Of a stretch of DNA of 64,000 bases, positions 9,039-18,054 are shown piece after piece. The notes under the pieces were generated by a model. The model was not told where the DNA came from. It saw only the letters and a list, made by a program, of their open reading frames with translations, and made no database searches. Source of the DNA: CAVDRM01 sp963611355 (lineage in GTDB: Bacteria; Bacillota; Clostridia; Christensenellales; Aristaeellaceae); the NCBI GenBank assembly GCA_963611355.1, contig CAVDRM010000002.1, forward strand, positions 1-64,000, read 5' to 3'. A program made the position numbers and the translations under genes. Positions within the stretch are counted from its first letter, which is position 1. Each line of letters opens with the position of its first letter.

Positions 9039-11354
9039 GTGGATAAGTATGTTCTGCGCGGCGATGCGAAGGGAGCAAGGCTGGCTGGGTATCCGGCGTG
9101 GCTGAGCGATCTGCTCATATCCCGCGGCATTGACACGGCGGAAAAGGCGCAGGCGTTTCTGCATCCCGATTTACGATCTCTGCATTCGCCGTTTGACATG
9201 GACGGCATGGGGAGGGCGTGCGCGGTCATTCGCAGGAGCTTGGAAGAGCATCGCAGGGCTGTCGTCTACGGCGACTACGATGTGGACGGTGTGTGCGCCG
9301 CCGCCATCATGTGCGATACCCTGCGGGTGCTGTCCTTTGAGGTTTCGGTCTATATCCCCGACAGGCACGATGAGGGCTACGGCCTGAACGAAGGCGCCGT
9401 CCGTGCAATCGCCGCCCGTGCGGGGCTGCTGGTCACGGTGGACTGCGGCGTGACGGGTATTCGGGAGGTCGCGCTGGCGAAGGCGCTCGGCATGCGCGTG
9501 GTGGTGACCGACCATCACCGCCTGCCCGATGCACTGCCGGACGCGGACGCGGTGGTCACGCCGCTCTTGGCCAAGCCGGATTATCCGAGCCTGTGCGGGG
9601 CGGGCGTGGCGTATCAGATGCGGCGGGCGCTGCTGGGCGAGGAGCGGGCGCTTTCCTGCCTTGACCTGTGCGCGCTGGCGACGGTCGCCGACATGGTGCC
9701 GCTTTTGTCCGACAACCGCGTGCTGGTGTCCTGCGGCCTCAGGGCGCTGGAAAAGACAAGGCGGCCGGGGCTCAATGCGCTTCAATTAAAGGCCGGGCTG
9801 CCGAGCGTCTTAAAAAGCGAGCATATCGGCTTCGGGCTTGCGCCGCGCCTGAACGCGTGCGGGCGGCTGGAAAGCGCACAGACCGCGCTTCGGCTTTTGC
9901 AGACGGAGGACGCGGCGGAGGCCGTGCAGCTGGCGGCAAAGCTCGATTTGCTCAACAGCGAGCGCAGGCAGATGGAAAAGCAGGTGCAGGACGAGGCTCT
10001 GGCGCTGGTCAGGGATATGGATTTATGCGCGGAGCGCGCCATCGTGGTCTGCGGCGAGGGCTATGAAAGCGGCGTGGTCGGGCTGGCCGCCGGGCGGGTC
10101 GCCGAAAAAACGGGCTACCCGACCGTGATTTTGAGCGCGCAGGGCGATACGGCCGTCGGCAGTGCGCGGAGCGCGGGCGGGGTTGACCTCTATGCGGCGC
10201 TGAAAAGCTGCGGCGACATCTTCCTGCGCTTCGGCGGCCATGCGCAGGCGGCGGGCATGACGCTGCCGATTGCAAACGTGCCGCTCTTAAAGGAGCGTTT
10301 GAACCGCGCCGTTTTTGAGCAGCTTCACGGCGCTCCGCTTCAAAGGGTGCGCCCCTATGACGCGGAGCTGGCGCTTTCCGATGTCAATGAGGAGACCTAT
10401 GCGCATTTGGCCTCCCTGGAGCCCTTCGGCATGGGCAATCCGGAGCCGGTATTTCTGGTCAAGGATGCGGAGCTTCTGACGGCGCGGGCGGTGGGCGCGG
10501 ACGGCGCGCATCTGAAGCTGTCGTTGCTTCAAAACGGGGCGCAGCGCGGTGGCATTGCCTTTTCGATGGGCACGATGGCGGCCTCGTGCGCGGGCGCGTC
10601 GGCGGACGTGCTGTTCACCCCCACGCGCAATGAATTTATGGGGCGCGTGTCCTATGAGTGCCGCGTGCAGGCGCTGCGGCCGCGCAGCCTCTCCGAAAAC
10701 AAACAGCAGCTTGCGCTCTCCGTTTTGCAGGATTTTTCCGTATGCGCGGAGAATAAAACAAGGTTATCTGTGCGGGAGATTACCCTCTCCGGCATAGATG
10801 ATTTTCTGAAGTCAGACGCGCAGGGGACGCTGCTCTTCTGCAGAACGTGGGAAACGGCGAAGCGCCTGCATGAGCGCTTTCCCGAAACCGAATTTTCGGT
10901 CGGGGCTGCGGACGACCCGCGGGCGTTCAATGTCATCCTGTGCGGGGGGAGCTTAACGCAGGTCACCGCGCCGTACAGAAGAATCGTCCTGTGCGACGGG
11001 CTGCTGTATGAGGGCGAAGCGGGGCTGCCGAAGTCCAAGTTTGCGGGCGCCCTGCTCTATGCCTGTCCGCAAAGCGGCAGCTGGGCGGCGTACAAAAAAG
11101 AGCTGCTTCCCTCGCTGAACGACCTGCGGACGGTCTACAAAATGAGCGGAGGCTTTTCGGGCGGCTTCGAGGCGTTCTGCGCCGATGGGAAACTGAGCGT
11201 GCCGAGAGCCTGCGCCGCCCTGTGCATTTTGGCGGAGCTCCGTCTTTTGACCGTCCGATGGCAGCCGTTTTTGATTGAGCGTCTGCCCTTTCAAAAATGC
11301 GACCCCATGAAAAGCATGATTTACCGAAGATTATTGAGCGGGGAGGTTGAATGA
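9039..11354 (+). CDS. recJ: Single-stranded-DNA exonuclease RecJ
   Basis: RecJ is a 5'-to-3' exonuclease on single-stranded DNA used in recombination and mismatch or base-excision repair. The DHH phosphoesterase motifs are present: VVYGDYDVDGVCA (about 75-87), VDCGVTG (134-140), VVTDHH (155-160), and the DHHA1 motif RFGGHAQAAGM near residue 396. At 771 residues it is longer than Escherichia coli RecJ; residues after about 560 form the C-terminal extension common in Bacillota. The start is GTG 9039, with GAGGGG upstream. The next gene, rel, begins immediately at the recJ stop (TGAATG), so recJ-rel-dtd and following genes look like one operon. Confidence 0.95.
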   Translation: MDKYVLRGDAKGARLAGYPAWLSDLLISRGIDTAEKAQAFLHPDLRSLHSPFDMDGMGRACAVIRRSLEEHRRAVVYGDYDVDGVCAAAIMCDTLRVLSFEVSVYIPDRHDEGYGLNEGAVRAIAARAGLLVTVDCGVTGIREVALAKALGMRVVVTDHHRLPDALPDADAVVTPLLAKPDYPSLCGAGVAYQMRRALLGEERALSCLDLCALATVADMVPLLSDNRVLVSCGLRALEKTRRPGLNALQLKAGLPSVLKSEHIGFGLAPRLNACGRLESAQTALRLLQTEDAAEAVQLAAKLDLLNSERRQMEKQVQDEALALVRDMDLCAERAIVVCGEGYESGVVGLAAGRVAEKTGYPTVILSAQGDTAVGSARSAGGVDLYAALKSCGDIFLRFGGHAQAAGMTLPIANVPLLKERLNRAVFEQLHGAPLQRVRPYDAELALSDVNEETYAHLASLEPFGMGNPEPVFLVKDAELLTARAVGADGAHLKLSLLQNGAQRGGIAFSMGTMAASCAGASADVLFTPTRNEFMGRVSYECRVQALRPRSLSENKQQLALSVLQDFSVCAENKTRLSVREITLSGIDDFLKSDAQGTLLFCRTWETAKRLHERFPETEFSVGAADDPRAFNVILCGGSLTQVTAPYRRIVLCDGLLYEGEAGLPKSKFAGALLYACPQSGSWAAYKKELLPSLNDLRTVYKMSGGFSGGFEAFCADGKLSVPRACAALCILAELRLLTVRWQPFLIERLPFQKCDPMKSMIYRRLLSGEVE

Positions 11355-13550
11355 ATGGCATATTCCGCCTATGAAAGCCTGAGCATTGAGGAAATCTGTG
11401 CGCGGGTGGAGAAGGCGTATGACGCGGCGGGCGCCGCGCTGGTCAACCGTGCCTATGCCTTCGCCGCCAAAGCCCATGAGGGGCAGGTGCGAAAGAGCGG
11501 CGAGCCGTACATCATCCACCCTCTGTTCGTGGCGAGCATTCTGACGGAAATCATGATTGACCCGCCCACCATCGCCGCGGGCTTTCTGCATGACACGGTG
11601 GAGGACTGTGAAAGCGTCACCCTGCAAAGCATCCAAAGCGATTTCGGCGATGAGGTCGCCCAGCTTGTGGACGGCGTGACCAAGCTAGGCCGCCTTCAGT
11701 TTGCCGACCGCGAGGAGCAGCAGGCGGAGTCCCTGCGCAAAATGATTCTGGCCATGAGCAAGGATATCCGCGTGGTGCTGATTAAGCTGGCCGACCGCCT
11801 GCACAACATGATGACCCTGCACTTCCAGCCGCCGGAGCGCCAGGTGGCCATTGCGCGGGAAACCCTGGATATTTACGCGCCGCTTGCGCACCGCCTGGGC
11901 GTGTACGCCATCAAGCAGGAGCTTGAGGACTTGTCCCTGCGCTACATCGACCCGGAGGGCTATCAGGAGGTCGCCCGCAAGGTCGGCATGAAGCGGGCGG
12001 AGCGCGAGGAGAACATTAAGCTGGTCATCGAGGAGCTGTCCCAAAAGCTCAACGAGGCGGGCATTCATTATGACATTGACGGCAGACCCAAGCACCTGTA
12101 TTCCATCTACAACAAAATGGTCATCCGCAACAAGCCCTTTGAGCAGATTTACGATTTAATCGCCATCCGCGTCATCGTGGATACAATCCCGGATTGCTAC
12201 ACCGTGCTCGGCATTGCGCATACCTTGTGGAATCAGGTGCCCGGCCGGTTCAAGGATTATATTTCCGTCCCCAAGGCGAATATGTACCAGTCCCTGCACA
12301 CCACCGTCATCGGCGGGCGGCGCATTCCCTTTCCGTTTGAAATTCAAATCAGGACGCACGAAATGCACCGCGTGGCGGAATACGGCATTGCCGCGCACTG
12401 GCGCTATAAGGAGGGCGGCAGCGGCAACGACGCGGCGCTTAACGAAAAGCTGTACTGGCTCCGCCAGATTCTGGACTGGCAGACCGAGACACGCGACAGC
12501 CATGAATTTATCGACGGATTAAAGACAGACCTGTTTGCCGAGGAGGTCTTCCTCTTCACCCCGAAGGGCGACATCATCAGCATGCAGCGCGGCGCGACCC
12601 CGCTGGACTTTGCCTACCGCATCCACAGCCATGTGGGCAACCAGTGCGTGGGTGCGAAGGTCAACGGCAAGATGGTGCCGCTGGACACGGAATTAAAGAC
12701 CGGCGACCGTGTGGACATCATCACCTCCGCCTCCTCCAAGGGGCCGAGCATGGACTGGCTCAAGGTTGTCAAGACCCAGCAGGCCAAGGCGAAGATACGC
12801 CAGTTCTTCAAGCGCGAGCTGCGCGGCGAAAACGTGCAGCGCGGCCGCGACATGCTGGAGCATGAGGCTAAGCGGCGCGGCGTGAAGCTGGGCGACTATA
12901 CAAAGCCCGAATATTACGAGCCGCTCTTAAAGAAATACATGTTCACCGAGCTGGACGATTTGTACGGCGCGGTGGGCTACGGCGGAGTCGCCGCCGTCTA
13001 TGTCCTCTCCCGCCTGATGGACGAGAAAATGCGGCAGGAGGACACGCACAAAAAGCTGCCGCCCGTGGTCGAGGGCGGCCTGCCCGCCGTATCGCCCCGC
13101 GGCAAGCCCACGCACGGCATTTATGTGCAGGGCGAGCCGGACATGCTTGTCCGCTTTGCGCACTGCTGCAACCCCGTGCCGGGCGATGACATCGTGGGCT
13201 ATATCACCAGAGGGCGCGGCGTAACCGTTCACAAGGCGGATTGCGTGAACGCCCTGCACAGTGAGCCGGAGCGCGCCATTCCCGTCTCGTGGGCGGACGA
13301 CGGCAGCGGCGATTTCAGCGCCAACATTCAAATCATCTGCTACGACCATCCGAGTCTGCTGGGCGAAATCACGGTGTTTGTGGACGAAATGAAGATGCCC
13401 ATCTCCGCCGTGTCCGTCAAGGTGAATAAGAACAAGACCTGCTCCATCATGATGAACGTCAAGGTGCAGAGCAGGACGCAGCTTGACAATGCGCTGAAAA
13501 AAATACAGAAGCGCTCTGACGTAATCGAAGCGTACAGAGGCGCGAATTAA
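11355..13550 (+). CDS. rel: Bifunctional (p)ppGpp synthetase/hydrolase Rel (RelA/SpoT)
   Basis: Makes and degrades the stringent-response alarmone (p)ppGpp. The N-terminal HD hydrolase domain keeps its metal residues (HPLFVAS, HDTVED near residue 79, LADRLHNM), so hydrolysis should be active. The synthetase domain (about 230-340) contains RPKHLYSIYNKM, YDLIAIRVIV and EYGIAAHWRYKEG. A TGS domain (about 385-445) and a C-terminal ACT domain (about 660-731) complete the long form of 731 residues. It begins directly at the recJ stop codon and is followed 26 nt later by dtd, the usual Bacillota neighbour. Confidence 0.96.
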   Translation: MAYSAYESLSIEEICARVEKAYDAAGAALVNRAYAFAAKAHEGQVRKSGEPYIIHPLFVASILTEIMIDPPTIAAGFLHDTVEDCESVTLQSIQSDFGDEVAQLVDGVTKLGRLQFADREEQQAESLRKMILAMSKDIRVVLIKLADRLHNMMTLHFQPPERQVAIARETLDIYAPLAHRLGVYAIKQELEDLSLRYIDPEGYQEVARKVGMKRAEREENIKLVIEELSQKLNEAGIHYDIDGRPKHLYSIYNKMVIRNKPFEQIYDLIAIRVIVDTIPDCYTVLGIAHTLWNQVPGRFKDYISVPKANMYQSLHTTVIGGRRIPFPFEIQIRTHEMHRVAEYGIAAHWRYKEGGSGNDAALNEKLYWLRQILDWQTETRDSHEFIDGLKTDLFAEEVFLFTPKGDIISMQRGATPLDFAYRIHSHVGNQCVGAKVNGKMVPLDTELKTGDRVDIITSASSKGPSMDWLKVVKTQQAKAKIRQFFKRELRGENVQRGRDMLEHEAKRRGVKLGDYTKPEYYEPLLKKYMFTELDDLYGAVGYGGVAAVYVLSRLMDEKMRQEDTHKKLPPVVEGGLPAVSPRGKPTHGIYVQGEPDMLVRFAHCCNPVPGDDIVGYITRGRGVTVHKADCVNALHSEPERAIPVSWADDGSGDFSANIQIICYDHPSLLGEITVFVDEMKMPISAVSVKVNKNKTCSIMMNVKVQSRTQLDNALKKIQKRSDVIEAYRGAN

Positions 13551-13576
13551 ATCATGATAAAAAAGGAAGAGCGTCT

Positions 13577-14026
13577 ATGCGCAGTGTGGTGCAGCGGGTA
13601 TCGTCCGCGTCCGTAACCGTTAACGGACAGGTGAGCGGGCAAATCGGAAAGGGTCTGTGTGTGCTCATCGGTGTGGAGGAGGGCGACACGGAAAAGGATG
13701 CGCAGTACATGGCGGACAAAATCCGGAAGCTGCGGATTTTTGAGGACGAAAACGAAAAGATGAATTTGTCCGTGGAGCAGGCAGGCGGCGCGGTGCTGGC
13801 CATCAGCCAGTTCACGCTGCTGGGCGATGCCCGCGGGCAGAACAGGCCGGGCTTCACCCGCGCCGAAAAGCCGGAAAGGGCGAATGCGCTGTATCTGCAT
13901 GCCGTGTCCTGCCTGCGGGACGCGGGCGTTCCCGTGGAAACGGGCGTTTTCAGGGCGCACATGGAGGTCTCCCTCGTCAACGACGGGCCTGTTACCATCC
14001 TATTGGATTCCCAAAAACTGTTTTAG
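13577..14026 (+). CDS. dtd: D-aminoacyl-tRNA deacylase
   Basis: Removes D-amino acids (and glycine from tRNA-Ala) wrongly attached to tRNA, in the cytoplasm. The 149-residue length and motifs match the DTD family: MRSVVQRVSSASVTV at the start, SQFTLLGDARGQNRPGF around residues 77-93, and a C-terminal AHMEVSLVNDGPVTILL that carries the Gly-Pro/NDGPVT active-site region. An AAAGGAAGAG ribosome site precedes ATG 13577. It is the third gene of the recJ-rel-dtd run; the rel-dtd order is common in Bacillota. Confidence 0.95.
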   Translation: MRSVVQRVSSASVTVNGQVSGQIGKGLCVLIGVEEGDTEKDAQYMADKIRKLRIFEDENEKMNLSVEQAGGAVLAISQFTLLGDARGQNRPGFTRAEKPERANALYLHAVSCLRDAGVPVETGVFRAHMEVSLVNDGPVTILLDSQKLF

Positions 14027-14035
14027 GAGATTTGT

Positions 14036-14728
14036 ATGCAGCAGCCGCTCAGCAAAAAGGAAAAATCGCGCTTTTGGCCGGTCGCGCTTATGTCATATGC
14101 CCTGTTTCTTGTGGTCTTTGCGGGCTTTTCGTGGTACAGCCTCCGTCAAAACCTGTATGTGCAGGCGGAAGCGACGACTGCGCTGTTCGCCGCCTTCTGT
14201 CTGTTCTCCGTTCCGTGGTGGCTGTTCGCGGCGGTCTTATGGGTGTTCCGGGAAAAGAAGCACTGGGGCTGGAAGGCGGCGCTCATCGCGCTGCTTGTCG
14301 TTTCGCTGGTGCTGGCGGGCATATCCGGAGCGCTGCTCATGATTCTGTCCTTTGATTCCGCCACGGACAGCACGGATAACTACCTTGTCTTTGACCAAAG
14401 CGTGAGCCTGCCTGCCGAGGGAACGGCGCTGTTCCCCGCGTCCATCCCCGAAACGGCGGAAAACGCCGAGTATTACTATTCTTACAGCCGGCAGATGAGC
14501 GGGCTGCTCAATGTGCAGGCGGGCTGGACGCTGCCCGAAGCGGAATACGAAGCGGAAATGGAGCGGCTCCGCGCCCTGCTTTCCGATGCGGCGGAGCAGG
14601 AGGGTGATGACGGCGAACGGATCCTGGAGGTAACAGACGAGGCGGACGGCATGAAGACCGTCTACGGCATTCTTTATAAAGAAGAAACGCATTTCATCCG
14701 CTATGTATATTGGCGTCAGGAGAATTAA
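14036..14728 (+). CDS. Membrane protein of unknown function
   Basis: A 230-residue protein that I do not recognise. Three hydrophobic segments lie at about 16-36, 48-67 and 80-102 (ALIALLVVSLVLAGISGALL). The remaining 125 residues are acidic, soluble in character and probably extracytoplasmic, with EYYYSYSRQMSGLLNVQAGW and a C-terminal THFIRYVYW. It starts 9 nt after dtd and ends 3 nt before the next gene, so it is expressed with rel and hemZ. Nothing in it suggests an enzyme active site. Confidence 0.75.
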   Translation: MQQPLSKKEKSRFWPVALMSYALFLVVFAGFSWYSLRQNLYVQAEATTALFAAFCLFSVPWWLFAAVLWVFREKKHWGWKAALIALLVVSLVLAGISGALLMILSFDSATDSTDNYLVFDQSVSLPAEGTALFPASIPETAENAEYYYSYSRQMSGLLNVQAGWTLPEAEYEAEMERLRALLSDAAEQEGDDGERILEVTDEADGMKTVYGILYKEETHFIRYVYWRQEN

Positions 14729-14731
14729 AAA

Positions 14732-15337
14732 ATGGATGTACACATTGAGCGTCTGCCGGTGGGCAGGCTGATTGAAAACTGCTACATGATTTATAAGGAC
14801 GGGCGGGACGATGCGGTGGTCATTGACCCCGGCGCGGAGCGGGAGCGCATCCTTGCCGCCTTGGAGCGCCTGCACAAAAAGCCCGCCGCCGTGCTGCTGA
14901 CGCACGGGCATTTTGACCATACGGGCGCTTTAAGCGCCTTTGCTGGTCTGCCCATCTACATCCACAAGGCGGATGCGCCGATGCTGAACGACGCCGCCCT
15001 GAACTTGGGCGACCGCTTTGACGACACGGCCGAGCGCCCGAAAGCGACCGACCTTGTGGACGAGGGCGATGCCTTTGACATTGCGGGCATTCATTTTTCC
15101 GTCCTGCACACGCCCGGTCACACGCAGGGCTGCGTCTGCTATCTGGCGGACGACAGCGTGATGTTTACGGGCGATACCCTCTTTCATCACGGCTACGGCA
15201 ACACCGAGCATTACGGCGGGAATTTTCGGATGCTCGTGCAGTCCTTAAAGCGCCTCCTGCGCCTGCCGAAGGACTACGCCATCTACCCAGGTCACGGGGA
15301 GGCTTCCACCATTTTCACGGAGCGCGGCGGGCTATGA
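14732..15337 (+). CDS. Metallo-beta-lactamase-fold hydrolase (glyoxalase II-like)
   Basis: Cytosolic metallohydrolase of the YcbL/GloB-like group often found next to rel and dtd. The metal-binding motif LTHGHFDHTGAL lies near residue 55, followed by HTPGHTQGCVCYL, FTGDTLFHHGYG and a final YPGHGEAST, giving a complete binuclear site. At 201 residues it lacks the C-terminal substrate domain of true glyoxalase II, so the substrate is uncertain (thioester or lactone hydrolysis is possible). Its stop overlaps the hemZ start by 4 nt. Confidence 0.88.
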   Translation: MDVHIERLPVGRLIENCYMIYKDGRDDAVVIDPGAERERILAALERLHKKPAAVLLTHGHFDHTGALSAFAGLPIYIHKADAPMLNDAALNLGDRFDDTAERPKATDLVDEGDAFDIAGIHFSVLHTPGHTQGCVCYLADDSVMFTGDTLFHHGYGNTEHYGGNFRMLVQSLKRLLRLPKDYAIYPGHGEASTIFTERGGL

Positions 15338-16797
15338 GGCTGTATGTGACGACCCCGACCCCCGAATTTGCCAACGATATGGCGGACGAGGCGCGGGTGT
15401 TTGCGGGTGCGGTCTCCTATACGAGTGTCAAAACCCCGCCCGATGACGCGGACGGTCTTTTCCTTTGCCACACGGAGGAAAAAAGGGACGGGCAGACCGT
15501 CTGTTGCGTCAGCTTGCGCGGCGCACTGAGTGCCGACGCCGAGCAAAGCTTTACGGAAAGCACGGACGCCCTCATTCAAAAGCGGCTGCACAAGCGGGCG
15601 CTGAAGCTGGCGGTCTATGACTGCTTCCGCGAGGCGACAGGCCGCACCCCGCCGTGGGGTTCGCTGACGGGCATCCGCCCCACCCGCATTCTGTATGCGC
15701 AGATGGACGCGGGGGCTTCCCTGGACGAGGCTGCGCGGTTTGCCGGAGACGTGTTCGGGGTGCAGCCGCAAAAGCTCTCGCTCCTTAAGGAAATCATCAC
15801 CGTGCAGCAGACCCTGCCCGCGCCGAAGACGCAGGATGCGGACATCTACATCGGCATTCCCTTCTGCGTCACGCGCTGCGCGTATTGCAGCTTTTTGAGC
15901 GGGGAACTGGGCGACGGGCATCTGGCCGCGCCCTATACGGACGCACTGCTGAAGGAAATCGAGCTGACAAAGCAGCTCATTCAAGCCGCGGGGCTGACCG
16001 TCAACGCCGTGTACATCGGCGGCGGCACGCCGACCGCCCTGCCCTCAGCGCAGCTCAGGCGCGTACTGAACGCCGCCGCGCCACTGGCGGACGGCAGGGA
16101 GTTCACCGTGGAGGCCGGAAGGCCGGACACCATGGACGAGGAAAAGCTCGCCGCCATTCGGGACGCGGGCGCGACCCGCATTTCCATCAACCCCCAGACC
16201 AAGCATGACGCGACGCTCAGGCTCATCGGCCGCGCCCACACGAAGCGGCAAACGGAAGAAGCCTATGCCTTGGCGCGGCGCATGGGCTTTGGCCACATCA
16301 ACATGGATTTAATCGCCGGCCTGCCGGACGAAAACGAGGAGATGTTCGCGCAGACACTTGCGTGGGCGGAGAGCCTGCACCCCGAAAGCCTCACCGTGCA
16401 CACCCTGTCCATCAAGCGCTCCAGCCTTCTGCACCTGTGGCAGGCGAAGCTGCCGGACGGCGAAATGGTCGGGCGCATGGTGGACATGGGGCGTGCCAAG
16501 GCACATGAAATGGGGATGCGCGCCTACTACCTCTATCGGCAGAAGTACATGGCGGGCAACCTTGAAAATGTCGGCTACGCAAAGGCGGGGCACGCCTGCG
16601 GCTACAACGTGCGCATGATGGAGGAAACGGGCAATGTGCTGGCGCTCGGCGCGGGCGGCATCAGCAAGCGCGTTTACCGCGACGGCGGCCGCATCTCCCG
16701 TGCGCCGAATGTCAGCAATATCGAACAATACATTGAGCGCATAGAAGAAATGGCGGAACGGAAAAGAAACATCTGGAAAGATAAAACGAAAGCGTGA
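15334..16797 (+). CDS. hemZ: Radical SAM coproporphyrinogen dehydrogenase-like protein HemZ
   Basis: Member of the HemN/HemZ radical SAM family, 487 residues. The [4Fe-4S] motif FCVTRCAYCSF (CX3CX2C) is near residue 177, after a long N-terminal region containing GRTPPWGSLTGIRPTR, a hallmark of HemZ. The SAM-binding GGGTPTAL and later INMDLIAGLPDENEEMF follow the HemN pattern. HemZ was described as an oxygen-independent coproporphyrinogen oxidase in Bacillus, but many clostridial homologues occur without haem synthesis, so the reaction here is uncertain. The start ATG overlaps the upstream hydrolase stop (ATGA). Confidence 0.92.
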   Translation: MRLYVTTPTPEFANDMADEARVFAGAVSYTSVKTPPDDADGLFLCHTEEKRDGQTVCCVSLRGALSADAEQSFTESTDALIQKRLHKRALKLAVYDCFREATGRTPPWGSLTGIRPTRILYAQMDAGASLDEAARFAGDVFGVQPQKLSLLKEIITVQQTLPAPKTQDADIYIGIPFCVTRCAYCSFLSGELGDGHLAAPYTDALLKEIELTKQLIQAAGLTVNAVYIGGGTPTALPSAQLRRVLNAAAPLADGREFTVEAGRPDTMDEEKLAAIRDAGATRISINPQTKHDATLRLIGRAHTKRQTEEAYALARRMGFGHINMDLIAGLPDENEEMFAQTLAWAESLHPESLTVHTLSIKRSSLLHLWQAKLPDGEMVGRMVDMGRAKAHEMGMRAYYLYRQKYMAGNLENVGYAKAGHACGYNVRMMEETGNVLALGAGGISKRVYRDGGRISRAPNVSNIEQYIERIEEMAERKRNIWKDKTKA

Positions 16798-16837
16798 ACG
16801 GCGGCCTGCGGCCGGCGCTCCATGAAAGGATACGACC

Positions 16838-17707
16838 GTGAAAAAAATTCTCTGCTTCCTGCTTGTGTGTTTGCTGCTGTGCGGTTCGGCACTGGGCGAG
16901 GACACGCGGCTCGTCTGCTCGTTCTACCCCGTGTACCTGTTTACCCTGAACGCGGTGGACGGTATCGAGGGCGTTTCGGTGTCCCGGCTCACGCCGCCGG
17001 CAGCGGGCTGTCTGCACGATTATCAGCTGCTGACGGGCGATATGCGGGCGCTTTCCAAAGCGGACGCCTTTATCGTCAACGGCGCGGGCATGGAGACCTT
17101 CCTGCCCGAAATTCAGACGCAGCTCCCGAATCTTCCCGTTATCGACTGCTCTGCGGGTGTTGCCCTGCTCTCGGATGAACACGGCGAAAACGCGCACATC
17201 TGGCTGGACGCGAAGAACGCCGCGCAGATGGTCAAAAACATTTCGGAAAATCTGCAAACGCTTCTTCCCGCCCACGCGGACAAAATCAAAGCAAATGCCG
17301 ATGCCTATATCGAGCGGCTGACCGCCTTGGACGCGCAGCTTGCCGAGGGGCTTCAAAACGTCACGCGGCGGGACATCGTGACCTTCCACGAGGCGTTCCC
17401 GTACTTTGCCGCCGCCTACGGTCTGAACATCGTGGGCAGCGCCACCTTAGACCCGGACGAATCGCCGTCCCCCCTGCAGCTGTCCAAGCTCGCCCAAATC
17501 GTGCGCGAGCATGACAACTGCCCCCTGTTCACCGAGCCGAACGAAAAATCGGACGCGCTCAAAACCATCGCCGCCGAGACGGGCGCGCCCGTCTACGCCT
17601 TGGACCCCGTGACCGACGGCGACGGCGCTCCAGACGATTACGAGCAGAAAATGCTGGCGAATCTTTCTGTTTTGCAGGAGGCGCTGAGGGTCAATACCGC
17701 CGAATAG
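16838..17707 (+). CDS. Zinc/manganese ABC transporter substrate-binding protein (ZnuA-like)
   Basis: Extracytoplasmic metal-binding protein of the ZnuA/PsaA cluster A-I family. A signal peptide covers about residues 1-21. Candidate ligands are the His in CLHDYQ (canonical proteins have PHEYE), the His in ENAHIWLD (canonical DPHxWLD), the His in TFHEAFPYFAAAYGL, and an acidic residue in FTEPN or LDPVTDGDG. The His-rich loop of zinc-specific ZnuA is absent, so manganese or other metals remain possible. The start is GTG 16838 after AAAGGA. No ABC permease or ATPase gene is adjacent, making it an orphan at the end of the rel-hemZ run. Family assignment is confident. Confidence 0.88.
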   Translation: MKKILCFLLVCLLLCGSALGEDTRLVCSFYPVYLFTLNAVDGIEGVSVSRLTPPAAGCLHDYQLLTGDMRALSKADAFIVNGAGMETFLPEIQTQLPNLPVIDCSAGVALLSDEHGENAHIWLDAKNAAQMVKNISENLQTLLPAHADKIKANADAYIERLTALDAQLAEGLQNVTRRDIVTFHEAFPYFAAAYGLNIVGSATLDPDESPSPLQLSKLAQIVREHDNCPLFTEPNEKSDALKTIAAETGAPVYALDPVTDGDGAPDDYEQKMLANLSVLQEALRVNTAE

Positions 17708-17739
17708 CAATCGCGTACAAAATAAGAACAGAAACCCTG

Positions 17740-17767
17740 TTGACATTTCTTCAAAAAGCGATATAGT
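17740..17767 (+). promoter_or_regulatory. Sigma-A promoter of the lysine-riboswitch transcript
   Basis: TTGACA (17740-17745) and TATAGT (17762-17767) are spaced 16 nt apart, about 20 nt before the riboswitch aptamer. Confidence 0.75.
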
Positions 17768-17787
17768 GAAAGACGAAAATTGAACAG

Positions 17788-17970
17788 TCGATAGAGGCGC
17801 GGTGGTCATGAGTAGCGCCGGATGAGCCGCTTTCAGGGCGGTGCGGATATCCGGCAGATGCGAAAGGGGCAGCCGCCGAAGCGCCGGAGCGCCTGAAACG
17901 CGAAGGGCTGGGCAGCGGGAGAATATGTCGCTGACTGTCACGACTTGATGAGTTGTGGAGCGCTATCATG
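17788..17970 (+). ncRNA. Lysine riboswitch (L box) aptamer
   Basis: The segment carries the conserved L-box elements in order: GATAGAGGCGCGG at the 5' side, CATGAGTAGCGCCGGATGA, GAAAGGGGCAGCCGCCGAAG, GGCTGGGCAGC, ACTGTCACG and GTGGAGCGCTATC at the 3' side. The GATAG/CTATC ends form the closing stem P1. A terminator hairpin follows at 17993-18027, so lysine binding should stop transcription of the ABC importer at 18055-20384. The match is by recognised consensus, not by a covariance-model search. Confidence 0.93.
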
Positions 17971-17992
17971 AACGCGGACCGTGTTTTTTCGG

Positions 17993-18027
17993 CAGCCGAA
18001 GTGATATGCTTCGGCTGTTTCTTTTTT
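17993..18027 (+). terminator. Riboswitch-controlled intrinsic terminator
   Basis: A 9-bp stem CAGCCGAAG / CTTCGGCTG with a 7-nt loop is followed by TTTCTTTTTT. It sits between the L-box aptamer and the ribosome site of the amino-acid binding-protein gene, as expected for a transcription-terminating switch. Confidence 0.9.
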
Positions 18028-18054
18028 CAGACATAATATAAGGAGGCTTTTGTG

